DNA of 64,000 nt from NCBI RefSeq assembly GCF_033954835.1, contig NZ_CP121471.1, forward strand, positions 806,001 to 870,000, in the 5' to 3' direction. The number at the start of each line of letters is the position of its first letter. The first letter of the stretch is position 1. The DNA comes from Thiorhodovibrio frisius (GTDB lineage: Bacteria > Pseudomonadota > Gammaproteobacteria > Chromatiales > Chromatiaceae). The position numbers and the translations under genes were made by a program. The notes under the pieces were generated by a model. That model did no database searches and was not told the origin of the DNA. It was given only the letters and a program-made list of their open reading frames with translations. Positions 44,966 to 55,291 of this stretch are shown here, piece after piece.

Positions 44966-47900
44966 TCAGGACGCCCCTGCCAAACGCGCAGCATCCTCAA
45001 TGTCGACCGACACCAGACGCGAGACGCCGGGCTCATGCATGGTCACGCCGATGAGCTGCTCGGCAATCTCCATAGTGACCTTGTTGTGGCTGATAAAAAT
45101 AAACTGGGTGCGTGCCGACATCTCGCGCACCAGCTGGCAGAAGCGGCTGACATTGGCGTCATCAAGCGGCGCGTCGACCTCGTCGAGCAGACAGAAGGGG
45201 GCGGGGTTGAGCTCGAAGATGGAAAAGACCAGGGCCACAGCGGTGAGCGCTTTTTCGCCGCCGGAGAGCAGATGGATGCTGGCGTTACGCTTGCCTGGTG
45301 GCCGCGCCATGATGGTAACGCCGGTTTCGAGCAGGTCGTCGTCGGTCAGTTCCAGATAGGCATTACCGCCGCCGAATAGGCGCGGAAAGAGTGCTTGCAG
45401 CCCTGAGTTGACGCGGTCGTAGGTCTCCTTGAAACGGGTGCGGGTTTCGCGGTCGATTTTGCGGATGGCGCTCTCGAGGGTGTCGAGCGAGGACTGAATG
45501 TCCTGACGCTGCTCGTCGAGGTAGCGCATGCGCTCGGATTGCTCCTGAAACTCATCAATGGCGGCCAGGTTGATGTTGCCCAGACGCGAGATTTTGGCGC
45601 CGATCTCGCTCAGGCGCTGCTGCCAGAGATCGGCTGTGGCACCGCTTTCCAGCCCTTCGAGCAGGGCGCGCGGCTCCTTGCCGTCGGTGGCGAGCTGTTC
45701 CTCGAAGGTGCGGCGGCGCACCAAGCGCTCCTGTAACTGCACCCGGCGTTCGGCGAGGTCGGCCTGGGCATTGGCGTTGGCTTGCTCAAGGCGATGGCGT
45801 TCTTGCTCTTGCTCGTTGACTTCGGTGCTGAGCTGTTCCATCTGGGTGCGCGCGGCGCTAAGTGCCTCTTCTACCTCCATGCGGCGTTCGAGCTGGGTTT
45901 CGAGCTGCTCTCTCGCTTCGGTTTCGGGCTCGGCGGCGGCTTCGAGTTCCTTGCCGAGTTCATCGCGCCTTTGGCTGAGTTGCGTGAGTTGCTGCTCGGC
46001 GCGTTCTAAGTTGGCCTGGGTGGCCTCGCGCGAGGCGCGGCGGGTTTCGATGTTGAGCGTGAGCTCGGCGACCCGGTTGCGTGCCTGCTGTTCCTCGGCG
46101 CGGGCGCTGGTGAGCGCGGTGCGCAGGCGCTCGCGCTCGCGTCCGCACTGATCGCGCTCGGCGGCGACCTGCTCGCTGGCTTCGAGTGCGAGGGTCAGGC
46201 GTTCGCGCGCCTCTTCTAACTCTTCCAGACCAGTTTCGCGCGCGTCGGCCAGTTCAGCCAGCTCCGCTTGGAGGGCTTCGCCACGTTCGCGCAGGTGCTC
46301 CAGGCGCGCGCGCCCGGCGCCGATTTCGGCGTCCATGGCCGCGCGCTCGCGGCTGAGTTGGGTGACGCTATTGATGGCTGCTTCGCGCTCCCGCTCAAGC
46401 TGCTGGCGCTCATTGGCCAGGGTGATTTGCTGCTCGGCCAGTTCGGCGATGACATCGTCAAGCTCTTCGGTTTGGGCCTGAAGGCTCTTCAGCTCCTCGG
46501 CGCGTAACAGGCTGCCGGCCAGGCTGGGGCCATCGGGCGCAGTGCTGTGCAGCCAGTCGTGTGCGACCAGGGTGCCGTCGCGGGTGACCAGGCATTCGCC
46601 CGGGGCGAGTTGCTCGCGCCGGGCTAGGGCGTCGGTTAGATTCTCAGCGCATAGATATCGGCCGAGCAGTCCTTCGAGCGGCCAGTCGCTTGTGATGTGC
46701 GCGAGCAGACGGTCGGCATCAGCGACCGCGCCAGACGCGCGCGCCCTGCGGTCAAACAGCATCAGCCCGGTGCCGTCGGCCTGCTCGGCATGGCGCGCGA
46801 AGGCCTCACTGCCGATGGCGCCAAGAGCTTGGCCGAGCGCGGCCTCGACCGCGTTCTCCCAGCCGCTGGCGACCTCTAGCAGGTCGATCAGGCGCGGGGC
46901 GTCGAGCAGGCCCTGTTGATCCAGCCAGTTAGCACGGCTGTCATCGTCGCTGGCCAGGGCGCTTTCTTGCAGTGCCTCAAGCGACGACTGGCGACCGCGT
47001 GCGGTTTGCAGCTCGGTGCGCGCGGCATCCAGGCGACCGGCCAGGGAGCGGCGCTCCTCGTCGGCATTGCGCAATTGCTCGCTGGCGCGGGTTTGGGTAT
47101 CGGCGGCCAAGCTGATGCGCTCATCCAGGCCCTCGGTGCGTTCGGCCAGGTGCTCGAGTCGGGATTGCAGTTCCGCCGTGTCCAGGCGCGCCAACTCTTG
47201 CTGCAAACGCTCGGCGCGCTGTTGATCCTGGTTCAGGCGTTGCTCAATTTGATTGATGCGCCCGCGCTCGATTTGCGCCTGCTGCGCCGGCTCGCTAACG
47301 CGCGTTTGCCAATCATCCCATTGCCGCTGGATGCCATCGAGCGCCTCTTGCGCTTGCTCGAGTTGCTCAGCGACGCCTTCGAGATGCTCGCGTGCGGTTT
47401 CCAGCGCGGGCTGGTCGCGTTCAAGTTCGGTATCCAACTCGGCCAGGCGGTCGCGGTCGCGCGTGTCGAGTTGCTGGGCATCGGATAATTCCTGCTCGAC
47501 GCGGCTAAGCTCGGTCTGCTGACGGCCGCGGCGCTCGCGCGCGAAGCTGATGGCCTGTTCCAGCCGAGCGATCTCCGAGCCCACGGCATAGTATTGGCCC
47601 TGCACCTGATTGAACTGTTCGGAAGCGTCGGCATGGGCGGCGCGCAGGCGCTCGATCTCCGCCTCGCAAGCGCGTTGCTCGGCGCGATTGGCCTCAAGCG
47701 CGTTCTCGGCGGCGGCCAGGGCGCGCTCGCGGGTGTTGATGTCGGTGTCGAGATCGCGCCAGTGCAGGGCGGCGAGCTGGGCCTGGAGTGTCTCCTCCTG
47801 CGCCTTCAGCTGGCGATACTTCTCCGCCGTCGCTGCCTGGCGTTCGAGATGCTGCAACTGCTTGGACACCTCATCGCGCACGTCCTCGAGTCGCTCAAGA

Positions 47901-48469
47901 TTCTCGCGCGTGTGGCGCATGCGGGTCTCGGTCTCGCGCCGACGCTCCTTGTATTTGGAAATACCGGCCGCTTCCTCAATGAACAGCCGCAGCTCTTCCG
48001 GGCGCGCCTCGATAAAGCGCGAGATCATGCCCTGCTCGATGATGGAGTAGCTGCGCGGCCCCAGGCCGGTGCCAAGGAAAAGATCCTGAATATCGCGTCG
48101 GCGGCAGCGCGAACCGTTGAGAAAATAACTCGACTGCCCATCGCGCGACACTTGGCGCTTGACAGAAATCTGCCCGAAAGCGGCAAAGGCCCCACCAGCG
48201 CCACCATCGTGGTTGTCGAACAACAACTCAATGGTCGCCATCCCCACAGGCTTGCGTCCGGTCGAGCCATTGAAGATGACATCCGCCATGGACTCCCCAC
48301 GCAGCATCTTCGCCGAACTCTCACCCATCACCCAGCGTACGGCGTCGATCACATTCGACTTACCGCAGCCATTCGGCCCCACAATGCCGACCAAATTGCT
48401 CGGAAAAGGCACCGTCGTTGGGTCGACGAAGGACTTAAAACCGGCGATTTTGATTTTTTCGAGCCGCAT
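44966..48469 (-). CDS. smc: SMC, chromosome segregation ATPase
   Basis: A 1167-residue protein: N-terminal Walker A GPNGCGKSNVIDAVRWVMGE, long coiled coils (about 170-500 and 650-1000) around a hinge (about 500-630), and C-terminal signature LLSGGEKALTAVALVF with Walker B FCLLDEVDAPLDDANV. It organises and segregates the chromosome as a dimer with ScpAB. First of the smc-zipA-ligA operon. Many long frames on the other strand here are shadows of the Glu/Arg/Leu-rich coils. Confidence 0.98.
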   Translation of the reverse strand: MRLEKIKIAGFKSFVDPTTVPFPSNLVGIVGPNGCGKSNVIDAVRWVMGESSAKMLRGESMADVIFNGSTGRKPVGMATIELLFDNHDGGAGGAFAAFGQISVKRQVSRDGQSSYFLNGSRCRRRDIQDLFLGTGLGPRSYSIIEQGMISRFIEARPEELRLFIEEAAGISKYKERRRETETRMRHTRENLERLEDVRDEVSKQLQHLERQAATAEKYRQLKAQEETLQAQLAALHWRDLDTDINTRERALAAAENALEANRAEQRACEAEIERLRAAHADASEQFNQVQGQYYAVGSEIARLEQAISFARERRGRQQTELSRVEQELSDAQQLDTRDRDRLAELDTELERDQPALETAREHLEGVAEQLEQAQEALDGIQRQWDDWQTRVSEPAQQAQIERGRINQIEQRLNQDQQRAERLQQELARLDTAELQSRLEHLAERTEGLDERISLAADTQTRASEQLRNADEERRSLAGRLDAARTELQTARGRQSSLEALQESALASDDDSRANWLDQQGLLDAPRLIDLLEVASGWENAVEAALGQALGAIGSEAFARHAEQADGTGLMLFDRRARASGAVADADRLLAHITSDWPLEGLLGRYLCAENLTDALARREQLAPGECLVTRDGTLVAHDWLHSTAPDGPSLAGSLLRAEELKSLQAQTEELDDVIAELAEQQITLANERQQLEREREAAINSVTQLSRERAAMDAEIGAGRARLEHLRERGEALQAELAELADARETGLEELEEARERLTLALEASEQVAAERDQCGRERERLRTALTSARAEEQQARNRVAELTLNIETRRASREATQANLERAEQQLTQLSQRRDELGKELEAAAEPETEAREQLETQLERRMEVEEALSAARTQMEQLSTEVNEQEQERHRLEQANANAQADLAERRVQLQERLVRRRTFEEQLATDGKEPRALLEGLESGATADLWQQRLSEIGAKISRLGNINLAAIDEFQEQSERMRYLDEQRQDIQSSLDTLESAIRKIDRETRTRFKETYDRVNSGLQALFPRLFGGGNAYLELTDDDLLETGVTIMARPPGKRNASIHLLSGGEKALTAVALVFSIFELNPAPFCLLDEVDAPLDDANVSRFCQLVREMSARTQFIFISHNKVTMEIAEQLIGVTMHEPGVSRLVSVDIEDAARLAGAS

Positions 48470-48677
48470 GGGGTTGGATGCTAATCAATGGCAGGGCAAG
48501 AGGATACTTGAAAATGCGCAGCGGTTCCCAGGTGGCGGGAGCTGATGCCACGCATGGGCGCCTAAACGCGAGGCCAGACACTCATGCGAATGGCGCGATA
48601 GAATGCCTAGAAACCGGCGACTTGTTGCTGCCAGGGCAACAGGGTGATCATTGCCGGCCTGGTTAAGGGGTAAGCGT

Positions 48678-48953
48678 GTGCAGACGGATTCTTCGTGGCC
48701 CGAGTGGTGGGACTGGGAGCTTGAGTTGACGCCGCACCTCTTTAAGAGGATGGAGGATCGCGATTTCAACGAAGTCGACCTGCGGACCATGCTAGCGTTT
48801 GCGCCTAGGTTTCGACCCGACGTCATCGAGGGCCGATGGATCGTCGAGGCAAAGCACCATCAGCGCCGTTGGGAAATTATCGTTGAGCCGGATGTGATCG
48901 AGAAGCTCCTCGTGGTTGTGACGGCTTATCCACTTAAGGGGATGAATCCATGA
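48678..48953 (+). CDS. DUF4258 domain protein (possible toxin-like partner)
   Basis: A 91-residue protein from GTG 48678 (VQTDSSWPEWWDWELELTPH), with the DUF4258 pattern LTPHLFKRMEDRDFNEVDLRT, then AKHHQRRWEIIVEPD, then VVVTAYPL. This small fold resembles RelE/BrnT-like toxins and is often paired with DUF2283, as here with a 4-base overlap. Function is unproven. Confidence 0.7.
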   Translation: MQTDSSWPEWWDWELELTPHLFKRMEDRDFNEVDLRTMLAFAPRFRPDVIEGRWIVEAKHHQRRWEIIVEPDVIEKLLVVVTAYPLKGMNP

Positions 48954-49219
48954 AATCACCGTATCTGGAAGTCACTTTTCGGCATGGGCGCCCACTGGCG
49001 GCTTACCTTTATTTGCCGCGAGCGAGCGGTGAGAGGAGCGACTATGTCGAGCAAGCTGGCTCCGGGCTTCTGGTTGACTTCACCGTCGATGGAAAGCCGA
49101 TCGGTGTTGAGATGACCGCCCCTGGGCATGTCAGCCTTGCCGAGCTGAATCAAGTGCTGGCCGCTTTGAACGCGTCAGCGGTGACGGAAGAGGATGTTGC
49201 GCCCCTGCTTGCGGCTTGA
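48950..49219 (+). CDS. DUF2283 family protein
   Basis: An 89-residue protein, beta-rich N-terminal half with [17 protein letters not shown], as in DUF2283, then a short helical tail. It overlaps the DUF4258 gene by ATGA, so the two are cotranslated. In many genomes this pair looks like a toxin-antitoxin unit, but no experimental role is known to me. Confidence 0.7.
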   Translation: MKSPYLEVTFRHGRPLAAYLYLPRASGERSDYVEQAGSGLLVDFTVDGKPIGVEMTAPGHVSLAELNQVLAALNASAVTEEDVAPLLAA

Positions 49220-49286
49220 AACCCGAATGCCAGAAGTTGCGCCGGACTGGCACCGGCCGCCCCCCATTTCTTTTGAGGATGACAAG

Positions 49287-49676
49287 ATGCCTAGCGAACC
49301 GAGCAAGACGCTCGAGACCTTTCCCAACCCGCAGCCGCAGCGCGATTACAGCATTCGCATCCAGGTGCCGGAGTTTACCTGCCTGTGTCCCAAGACCGGG
49401 CAGCCGGACTTTGCTGAGCTGATGATCGAATATGTGCCCGATGCGCTTTGCGTGGAGCTGAAGTCACTCAAGCTCTACGTCTGGTCCTTCCGCGACGAGG
49501 GTCATTTCCATGAGGACGTGACCAATCGCATTCTCGATGACGTGGTTGCGGCACTCTCCCCGCGCTTCATTCGGCTGACCGCAGAGTTCAATGTTCGCGG
49601 CGGCATCTATACCACGGTTGTGGCCGAGCATCGCGCGCCGGGGTGGACGCCTGCGGAGCCGGTGCGTTTATCGTGA
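49287..49676 (+). CDS. queF: QueF, preQ0 reductase
   Basis: A 129-residue short (YkvM-type) QueF with catalytic Cys in [15 protein letters not shown], the signature [21 protein letters not shown] and a C-terminal [12 protein letters not shown]. It reduces preQ0 to preQ1 with NADPH in queuosine synthesis. ATG 49287 follows TTGAGGAT. The stop lies inside a short tandem duplication that leads into the kinase gene. Confidence 0.95.
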   Translation: MPSEPSKTLETFPNPQPQRDYSIRIQVPEFTCLCPKTGQPDFAELMIEYVPDALCVELKSLKLYVWSFRDEGHFHEDVTNRILDDVVAALSPRFIRLTAEFNVRGGIYTTVVAEHRAPGWTPAEPVRLS

Positions 49677-49764
49677 TCGCGCGTGCCAGTCGTCAGGATG
49701 CTATTGGAACCGGTTCGCCTGTCGTGATCGCGTCGTGATCGCGCGCGCGAGCCGGCGGGATGCT
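49671..49764 (+). repeat. Imperfect tandem duplication at the queF-kinase junction
   Basis: About 32 bases beginning TCGTGATCGCGCG at 49671 recur at 49732-49764 with a few changes. The first copy contains the queF stop and a GTG, but it reads only 21 codons ([10 protein letters not shown]...) before a TGA that overlaps the second copy; the second GTG (49735) opens the kinase. The kinase start has evidently been duplicated. Confidence 0.65.
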
Positions 49765-51036
49765 GGCGTCATCGGACTCGATGTCGGTACCTCCGGCTGT
49801 CGGGCGGTGGCTGTTGCCTGTGATGGCACGCAGATCGCCGAGGCGCAGGCCGAGCTGCCGGCCTCGGTGCGCGCCAACCCGGGCTGGGCCGAACAGCGGC
49901 CGCAGGACTGGTGGCTCGGGGTGCGGCAGGTGCTCTCGACCCTGGCAAGCCAATGCGGCGGGCTCAGGCTGCGGGCGCTCTGCCTGGACGCCACCTCGGC
50001 CACGGTGCTGCTGTGCGACGCCCAAGGGCAGCCGCTTGGCCCGGCACTGATGTACGACGACAGCCGCGCGCGCGAACAGGCGGCGGAGATCGAGCGTATC
50101 GCACCAATGGACTCGCCCGCGCGCGGTGCCAGTTCCAGCCTCGCCAAGCTCCTGTGGCTGCGCGCCCACCACCAGCCGGTCGCGGACGTGCTGGCGTTAC
50201 ATCAGGCTGACTGGCTGAGCGGCTGCCTGACCGGGCGCTTCGGCTTCAGCGACTGGAACAATAACCTGAAAATGGGTTTTGACCCGCAAGCCGAGTGCTG
50301 GCCAGGCTGGATTGAGCAATTCGGGCTGGCCCCGCTGCGCTTGCCCGAGGTGGTTGCGCCCGGCACCGATCTTGGCCCCATCACAGCGGAAGCTGCCGCT
50401 GCGACTGGCCTGCCTGCGGATTTGCGCATCCTCGCCGGCACCACCGACAGTACCGCCGCCGTGCTGGCCACGGGCGCGCTTGAGCCCGGTGACGCGGTCA
50501 CCAGCCTGGGCAGCACCCTGGTGGTGAAAATGATCGCTGAGCAAGCGGTCACCGCGCCTGAATACGGCATCTACAGTCATCGCCTCGGCTCGGGCTGGTT
50601 GCTGGGCGGCGCCTCCAACAGCGGCGGTGGCGTGCTGGCGCAGTTTTTCTCGCCGCAGGAACTGAAATCCCTCAGCGCCAGGATCGACCCAACGCGCGAC
50701 AGCGGTCTTGGCTATTATCCGCTCCCCGGCGTCGGCGAGCGCTTTCCAACAAATGATCCGAATCTGGCACCGCGCATGCAGCCACGCCCGGCATCGGATG
50801 TGCAATTTCTGCGTGGCCTGCTCGAAGGCATCGCCCGCATCGAGCAGGCTGGATACGAGCGTTTGCAGCAACTCGGCGCACCGGCACCGAGACGGGTGCT
50901 CACCATTGGCGGCGGCGCGCGCAATACCGCATGGACCTGTCTGCGCGAACGCTTGCTGGGCGTCCCGGTGGAGCCTGCCGAGCAGCAGCAGGCTGCTTAT
51001 GGCGTCGCGCGGTTAGCGCTGAGAACGCATCATTAA
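49735..51036 (+). CDS. FGGY-family carbohydrate kinase
   Basis: A 433-residue sugar kinase with the two-lobe FGGY fold: GLDVGTSGCRAVAV at the N-terminus, catalytic-side GTTDSTAAVLATGA, GGASNSGGGVLAQFF and the ATP-binding ending VLTIGGGARNTAW. The substrate is uncertain; it is closer to the D-ribulose/xylulose kinases of phototrophs than to glycerol kinase. GTG 49735 is chosen because similarity starts 12 residues later. Confidence 0.85.
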   Translation: MIARASRRDAGVIGLDVGTSGCRAVAVACDGTQIAEAQAELPASVRANPGWAEQRPQDWWLGVRQVLSTLASQCGGLRLRALCLDATSATVLLCDAQGQPLGPALMYDDSRAREQAAEIERIAPMDSPARGASSSLAKLLWLRAHHQPVADVLALHQADWLSGCLTGRFGFSDWNNNLKMGFDPQAECWPGWIEQFGLAPLRLPEVVAPGTDLGPITAEAAAATGLPADLRILAGTTDSTAAVLATGALEPGDAVTSLGSTLVVKMIAEQAVTAPEYGIYSHRLGSGWLLGGASNSGGGVLAQFFSPQELKSLSARIDPTRDSGLGYYPLPGVGERFPTNDPNLAPRMQPRPASDVQFLRGLLEGIARIEQAGYERLQQLGAPAPRRVLTIGGGARNTAWTCLRERLLGVPVEPAEQQQAAYGVARLALRTHH

Positions 51037-51107
51037 GATGCGTTTTGGAGATGTGTTCTGATCTTTAGCGAGCTCAGGTCAACCGTTACAAGGGATATCG
51101 CAAGAAA

Positions 51108-52409
51108 ATGACGGACATCACGCTACAATCCCGCCCGCCGCGCATTGGCGTGATCGGGCTTGGTTATGTCGGCCTGCCGCTGGCGGTGGAGCTGGCGAAG
51201 CATTTCCTGACCACTGGCTTCGATATCAAGCGCGAGCGCATCGCTGAGCTTGAGCGCGGGGAGGACAGCTCCCGCGAGGTCTCGCCTGCTGAGCTTGCGG
51301 AGATCGCGGCGCTGCCCGAGCCTTTGCGCTACGCCCATGACCCGGAGCAGCTTCGCGACTGCAATCTGTTTATCGTCACGGTGCCGACACCGATCAATGA
51401 GTACCGCCAGCCCGACTTTCGCCCGCTCGAGTCCGCCAGTCGGCTGCTCGGCGGCATCATCGGGCGCGGCGCCATTGTGATCTATGAATCCACCGTCTAC
51501 CCCGGTGCGACCGAGGAAGTCTGCGTGCCGCTGATCGAGCAGGGCTCGGGGCTGATTTTCAATCAGGACTTTTTTGTCGGCTACAGCCCGGAGCGCATCA
51601 ATCCGGGCGACGCTGAGCGGCGCCTGCCCAACATCAAAAAGGTCACCTCGGGTTCGACGCCGGAGGTGGCGGCTTATGTTGATGCGCTCTATCGACGCAT
51701 CATCACCGCTGGCACCCATCCGACCAGCAGCATCCGCGTGGCCGAGGCGGCCAAGGTCATCGAAAATACCCAGCGCGATGTGAATATCGCGTTGATCAAC
51801 GAGCTGGCGCTGATTTTCAACCGGCTCGGCATCGACACTGATGAGGTGCTGGCCGCCGCTGGCAGTAAATGGAATTTCCTGCCCTTTCGGCCCGGACTGG
51901 TGGGCGGGCACTGCATCGGGGTTGATCCTTATTACCTGACCCACAAGGCGCAGGCCATCGGCTATCAGCCGGAGATTATCCTGGCTGGCCGGCGGCTGAA
52001 CGACAGCATGGGCGCCTTCGTGGCTGGCGAGGTGATTAAGGCTCTGTGCCGGCGCGCGCGCATCGGTCCGGACACTCGCGCGCTGGTGATGGGGCTTACC
52101 TTCAAGGAAAACTGCCCGGATCTGCGCAATACCCGGGTGGTCGATATTCTCGCCGAGCTGCGCGACCATGGCATCGGCTGCGATGTGCATGATCCCTGGG
52201 CCAGTGCTGCCGAGGCCGAGTCTGAGTATGGGCTCAAGCTGGTCGACTGGCCGACCGCTCCCGCCTACGATGCCGTGATTCTCGCCGTCGCGCATCGCGA
52301 CTATGCCGCCATGGGCAGCGAGGCGGTGCGCGCGGTGCTCAAGCCGGGCGGCGTGCTCTATGATGTGAAGCACTTGTTTCCCAAGGATGCGGTCGACGGG
52401 CGGCTCTAG
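51108..52409 (+). CDS. UDP-N-acetylhexosamine 6-dehydrogenase (TviB/WbpA type)
   Basis: A 433-residue nucleotide-sugar dehydrogenase: NAD-binding [36 protein letters not shown], catalytic Cys in [14 protein letters not shown], and C-terminal [14 protein letters not shown]. It oxidises C6 of UDP-GlcNAc or UDP-GalNAc to the uronic acid for surface polysaccharide. The adjacent epimerase gene 31 bases downstream suggests a two-step pathway. Confidence 0.9.
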   Translation: MTDITLQSRPPRIGVIGLGYVGLPLAVELAKHFLTTGFDIKRERIAELERGEDSSREVSPAELAEIAALPEPLRYAHDPEQLRDCNLFIVTVPTPINEYRQPDFRPLESASRLLGGIIGRGAIVIYESTVYPGATEEVCVPLIEQGSGLIFNQDFFVGYSPERINPGDAERRLPNIKKVTSGSTPEVAAYVDALYRRIITAGTHPTSSIRVAEAAKVIENTQRDVNIALINELALIFNRLGIDTDEVLAAAGSKWNFLPFRPGLVGGHCIGVDPYYLTHKAQAIGYQPEIILAGRRLNDSMGAFVAGEVIKALCRRARIGPDTRALVMGLTFKENCPDLRNTRVVDILAELRDHGIGCDVHDPWASAAEAESEYGLKLVDWPTAPAYDAVILAVAHRDYAAMGSEAVRAVLKPGGVLYDVKHLFPKDAVDGRL

Positions 52410-52440
52410 ACGAGATGCGAAACCAAGAGGAAATACAGCC

Positions 52441-53448
52441 ATGAAAGTCTTGATTACCGGTGCGGCCGGATTCATCGGCTCCGCTCTGGGGCTGCGGCTC
52501 CTTGAGCGCGGCGACGAGGTCGTCGGCGTCGACAACCTGAACGACTACTATGATCCGGAGCTCAAGCGCGCCCGTTTGGCCCGGCTAACCGATCACGCCG
52601 GCTTCACCGATCTTCGCCTGGACCTCGAAGACCGCCCCGGCATGGCCGAGGCCTTCGCCAAGCACCGCCCGCAGCGGGTGGTGAATCTGGCCGCCCAGGC
52701 CGGGGTGCGCTATTCGATCGAAAATCCGCTGGCCTATGTCGACAGCAACCTGCTGGGCTTTGCCAATGTGCTCGAAGGTTGCCGGCACAACGGGGTGGAG
52801 CACCTGGTCTATGCCTCGAGCAGCTCGGTCTATGGCGCCAACACCAGCATGCCCTTCTCGGTGCATGACAATGTCGACCATCCACTGAGCCTCTATGCCG
52901 CGAGCAAAAAAGCCAACGAGCTGATGGCCCACACTTACAGCCATCTCTACCGGCTGCCAACCGCCGGTCTGCGCTTTTTCACCGTCTATGGTCCCTGGGG
53001 CCGACCGGACATGGCGCTGTTCAAATTCACCCGAGCCATTCTCGCCGGAGAGCCCATCGATGTGTTCAACCACGGGCACCACCGGCGCGATTTCACCTAT
53101 ATCGACGATATCGTCGAGGGTGTGATCCGGGTGCTCGACCGCCTGCCTGAGCCGAACCCCGACTGGGACGGCGCGCGCCCGGATTCCGCCACCAGCCTGG
53201 CGCCCTATCGGCTCTACAACATCGGCAACAGCCAGCCGGTGGAGCTGATGCGCTACATCGAGGTGCTGGAGCAGGCGCTCGGGCGCGAGGCACGCAAGAA
53301 CCTGCTGCCGTTGCAGCCGGGTGATGTGCCAGATACCTATGCCGATGTCACTGAGCTGATCGAAGACACTGGCTATCGGCCGCAGACGTCGGTCGAGCAG
53401 GGCGTGGGGCGCTTCGTGGATTGGTACCGGGACTACTTTGGGGTTTGA
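52441..53448 (+). CDS. NAD-dependent epimerase, UDP-glucuronate 4-epimerase type
   Basis: A 335-residue short-chain epimerase with [12 protein letters not shown] (NAD), [14 protein letters not shown], catalytic Tyr-Lys in YAASKKANE, and [29 protein letters not shown]. These match UDP-glucuronate 4-epimerases. With the dehydrogenase upstream it would produce epimerised uronic acid precursors for capsule or O-antigen. AAGAGGAAATACAGCC precedes ATG 52441. Confidence 0.9.
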   Translation: MKVLITGAAGFIGSALGLRLLERGDEVVGVDNLNDYYDPELKRARLARLTDHAGFTDLRLDLEDRPGMAEAFAKHRPQRVVNLAAQAGVRYSIENPLAYVDSNLLGFANVLEGCRHNGVEHLVYASSSSVYGANTSMPFSVHDNVDHPLSLYAASKKANELMAHTYSHLYRLPTAGLRFFTVYGPWGRPDMALFKFTRAILAGEPIDVFNHGHHRRDFTYIDDIVEGVIRVLDRLPEPNPDWDGARPDSATSLAPYRLYNIGNSQPVELMRYIEVLEQALGREARKNLLPLQPGDVPDTYADVTELIEDTGYRPQTSVEQGVGRFVDWYRDYFGV

Positions 53449-53510
53449 TGCGTCAGCTTTGCAGCCGGCCAGCCTTTGCGATGCGGATGCCAGTCAACTC
53501 GCGCGCTGAT

Positions 53511-53957
53511 CTATTCTGACACCGGGGGCCTGAGAGCCTGTGACAGCGCACGAATTCGCGCGCGCGATTGTGGCTGTCCGCCAAAGGCTGGTGCGTGCAG
53601 CCAGCGCTGAATGAAAGTCCAGGATGGGGCAATGCCATCATGGGGCAGGCGGCAGGCGGAGCAGTCCTTGCGGGGCGTGCCGCGCGCATCGGTGAAGAGC
53701 TGGTAGGGACCGGGGCACTCCCGCTCGATCAGGGGGCAGTAGCAAAACAGACAATTAAACGCGCGGCGCACCCCAGGGTGGCAGGGATAATACTCGCAAG
53801 CGCTGTGGGTGAACCCTTTGAAAGCCGCTGGTTTCGGGGGAGGCGGCAGATGATCCTTCTGGCTCTGATCCTCGGGTGCCGGAGCGCGGAAGGTTGGCAC
53901 GGTATCGGCTGACCCGGGATCCGCACCAATATCCCCCCGTCTATCTGAATCAGTCAT
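53511..53957 (-). CDS. Cysteine-rich small domain protein
   Basis: A 148-residue protein with a Pro-rich N-terminal half and a Cys-rich core: HSACEYYPCH, then FNCLFCYCPL, a Cys in RECPGPY and KDCSACRLPH. This resembles the Cys_rich_small (zinc-finger-like) family, which is often encoded near cobalamin genes; here it follows cobT by 57 bases on the same strand. The biochemical role is unknown. Confidence 0.8.
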   Translation of the reverse strand: MTDSDRRGDIGADPGSADTVPTFRAPAPEDQSQKDHLPPPPKPAAFKGFTHSACEYYPCHPGVRRAFNCLFCYCPLIERECPGPYQLFTDARGTPRKDCSACRLPHDGIAPSWTFIQRWLHAPAFGGQPQSRARIRALSQALRPPVSE

Positions 53958-54014
53958 CTGTCTTAGCCATCCAGACTGACTATCCGCACTCGCGATCCGT
54001 CTTGGCCATCCGCC

Positions 54015-55100
54015 TCAGGCGTCCGCTGGTTGACGGCTGCTGGCCACTTCCGCCTCGGCGAATGTGGCCATGTCGTTGTGCAGGGCGCAGGCCATGCGCA
54101 GCATGGGGACCGCCATTGCCGCGCCGCTGCCTTCGCCCAAGCGCATGCCAATGTCCAGCAAGGGCTTTGCGTGCATGGCTTCTAGCATCAGGCGATGGCC
54201 CGGCTCGGCCGAGTTGTGGGAGAAGAGGAACCACTTCTCCGCGCCTAGGCACAGACGCGTGGCGGTTAGGGCTGCGGCGCTGCTGATAAAGCCGTCAATC
54301 ACCACCGGTAGCCCGATTTGCGCGCAGGCGACATAGGCGCCTGCCAGTGCCGCGATCTCAAAGCCGCCGAGGCAGCGCAAGGTCTCAAGCGGAGATGCGC
54401 AAGCCTCCCGGTGTTGGCGCAGCGCGGAGGCAATAACGGCGGTTTTTCTGGCGACCCCGGCCAGGTCCAGTCCAGTGCCCGGGCCAGCGAGAATCTCTGC
54501 TGGCTGGCCGAGCAGTGCGCAGGCGATGGCCGCAGCCGAGGTTGTGTTGCCAATACCCATCTCCCCGCCAATAAAAAGCTCGCATCCCTGCAAGTGGGCG
54601 CGCTCAACTGCATGGCGGCCCGCTCCCAGCGCGCAGGCGAGCTGATGCTCGGTCATGGCCGGATGTTCATCGAAACTCGCCGTGCCGGGGCCCAGGCGAT
54701 AGTCCTTGACGCCGGGTAGGGGGCCGGGATCAATGACCGTGCCCAGATTCACCACTTCAAACTCCGCGCCGAGCTGTTTGGCCAGCACGCTGATGGCGGC
54801 TCCGCCGGCGGCAAAGTTGCGCACCATGGCGGCGGTGACCTCTTGCGGAAAGGCTGATACCCCCGCGCGTGCAATGCCGTGATCGCCAGCAAAGACGACG
54901 ATCTGAATGCGTTCAACTTGCGGGCGCTCGCGCGCTTGGAGTTCGGCAAGCTGGCAGGCAAGATGCTCGAGCCGGCCGAGGGAGCCTGGCGGTTTGGTGA
55001 GCTGGTCCTGACGCGCTTCGGCGCCTTTGCGGTGTTTGGTGCTGGGTTGGACGGCGGCGATGCCGAGCCATTCGATGGTGGGGGAGGGTTGGTTGTTCAG
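54015..55100 (-). CDS. cobT: CobT, nicotinate-nucleotide-dimethylbenzimidazole phosphoribosyltransferase
   Basis: The frame encodes a complete CobT: QDQLTKPPGSLGRLEHLACQ, VVFAGDHGIARAGVSAFPQE, MVRNFAAGGAAISVLA, GEMGIGNTTSAAAIA, LDIGMRLGEGSGAA. It makes alpha-ribazole phosphate for the lower ligand of cobalamin. The first ATG in frame (54827) would remove about 90 conserved residues. Upstream to the stop at 55161 there is no ATG, GTG or TTG; a CTG at 55100 sits about where the protein should begin. So either a rare start codon is used or the start was lost by mutation. Confidence 0.85.
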   Translation of the reverse strand: MNNQPSPTIEWLGIAAVQPSTKHRKGAEARQDQLTKPPGSLGRLEHLACQLAELQARERPQVERIQIVVFAGDHGIARAGVSAFPQEVTAAMVRNFAAGGAAISVLAKQLGAEFEVVNLGTVIDPGPLPGVKDYRLGPGTASFDEHPAMTEHQLACALGAGRHAVERAHLQGCELFIGGEMGIGNTTSAAAIACALLGQPAEILAGPGTGLDLAGVARKTAVIASALRQHREACASPLETLRCLGGFEIAALAGAYVACAQIGLPVVIDGFISSAAALTATRLCLGAEKWFLFSHNSAEPGHRLMLEAMHAKPLLDIGMRLGEGSGAAMAVPMLRMACALHNDMATFAEAEVASSRQPADA

Positions 55101-55291
55101 AAGTCTCGGCCTCGTCGTTTGCGCTGGGTTGTTTGGGAGTATCGGGCGACTGTGGCGCCCCTAATCTGCATCAGTACACTGTCGCACCGGGGGCTGCAAC
55201 TGGTGCGCCGATGACAACCCGCTATTGTCGCGCAAAGTGCGGCTGAGCCCAATGGTAAATGCCGGTTCTTTTTGGGATGTATTCACGGCGT

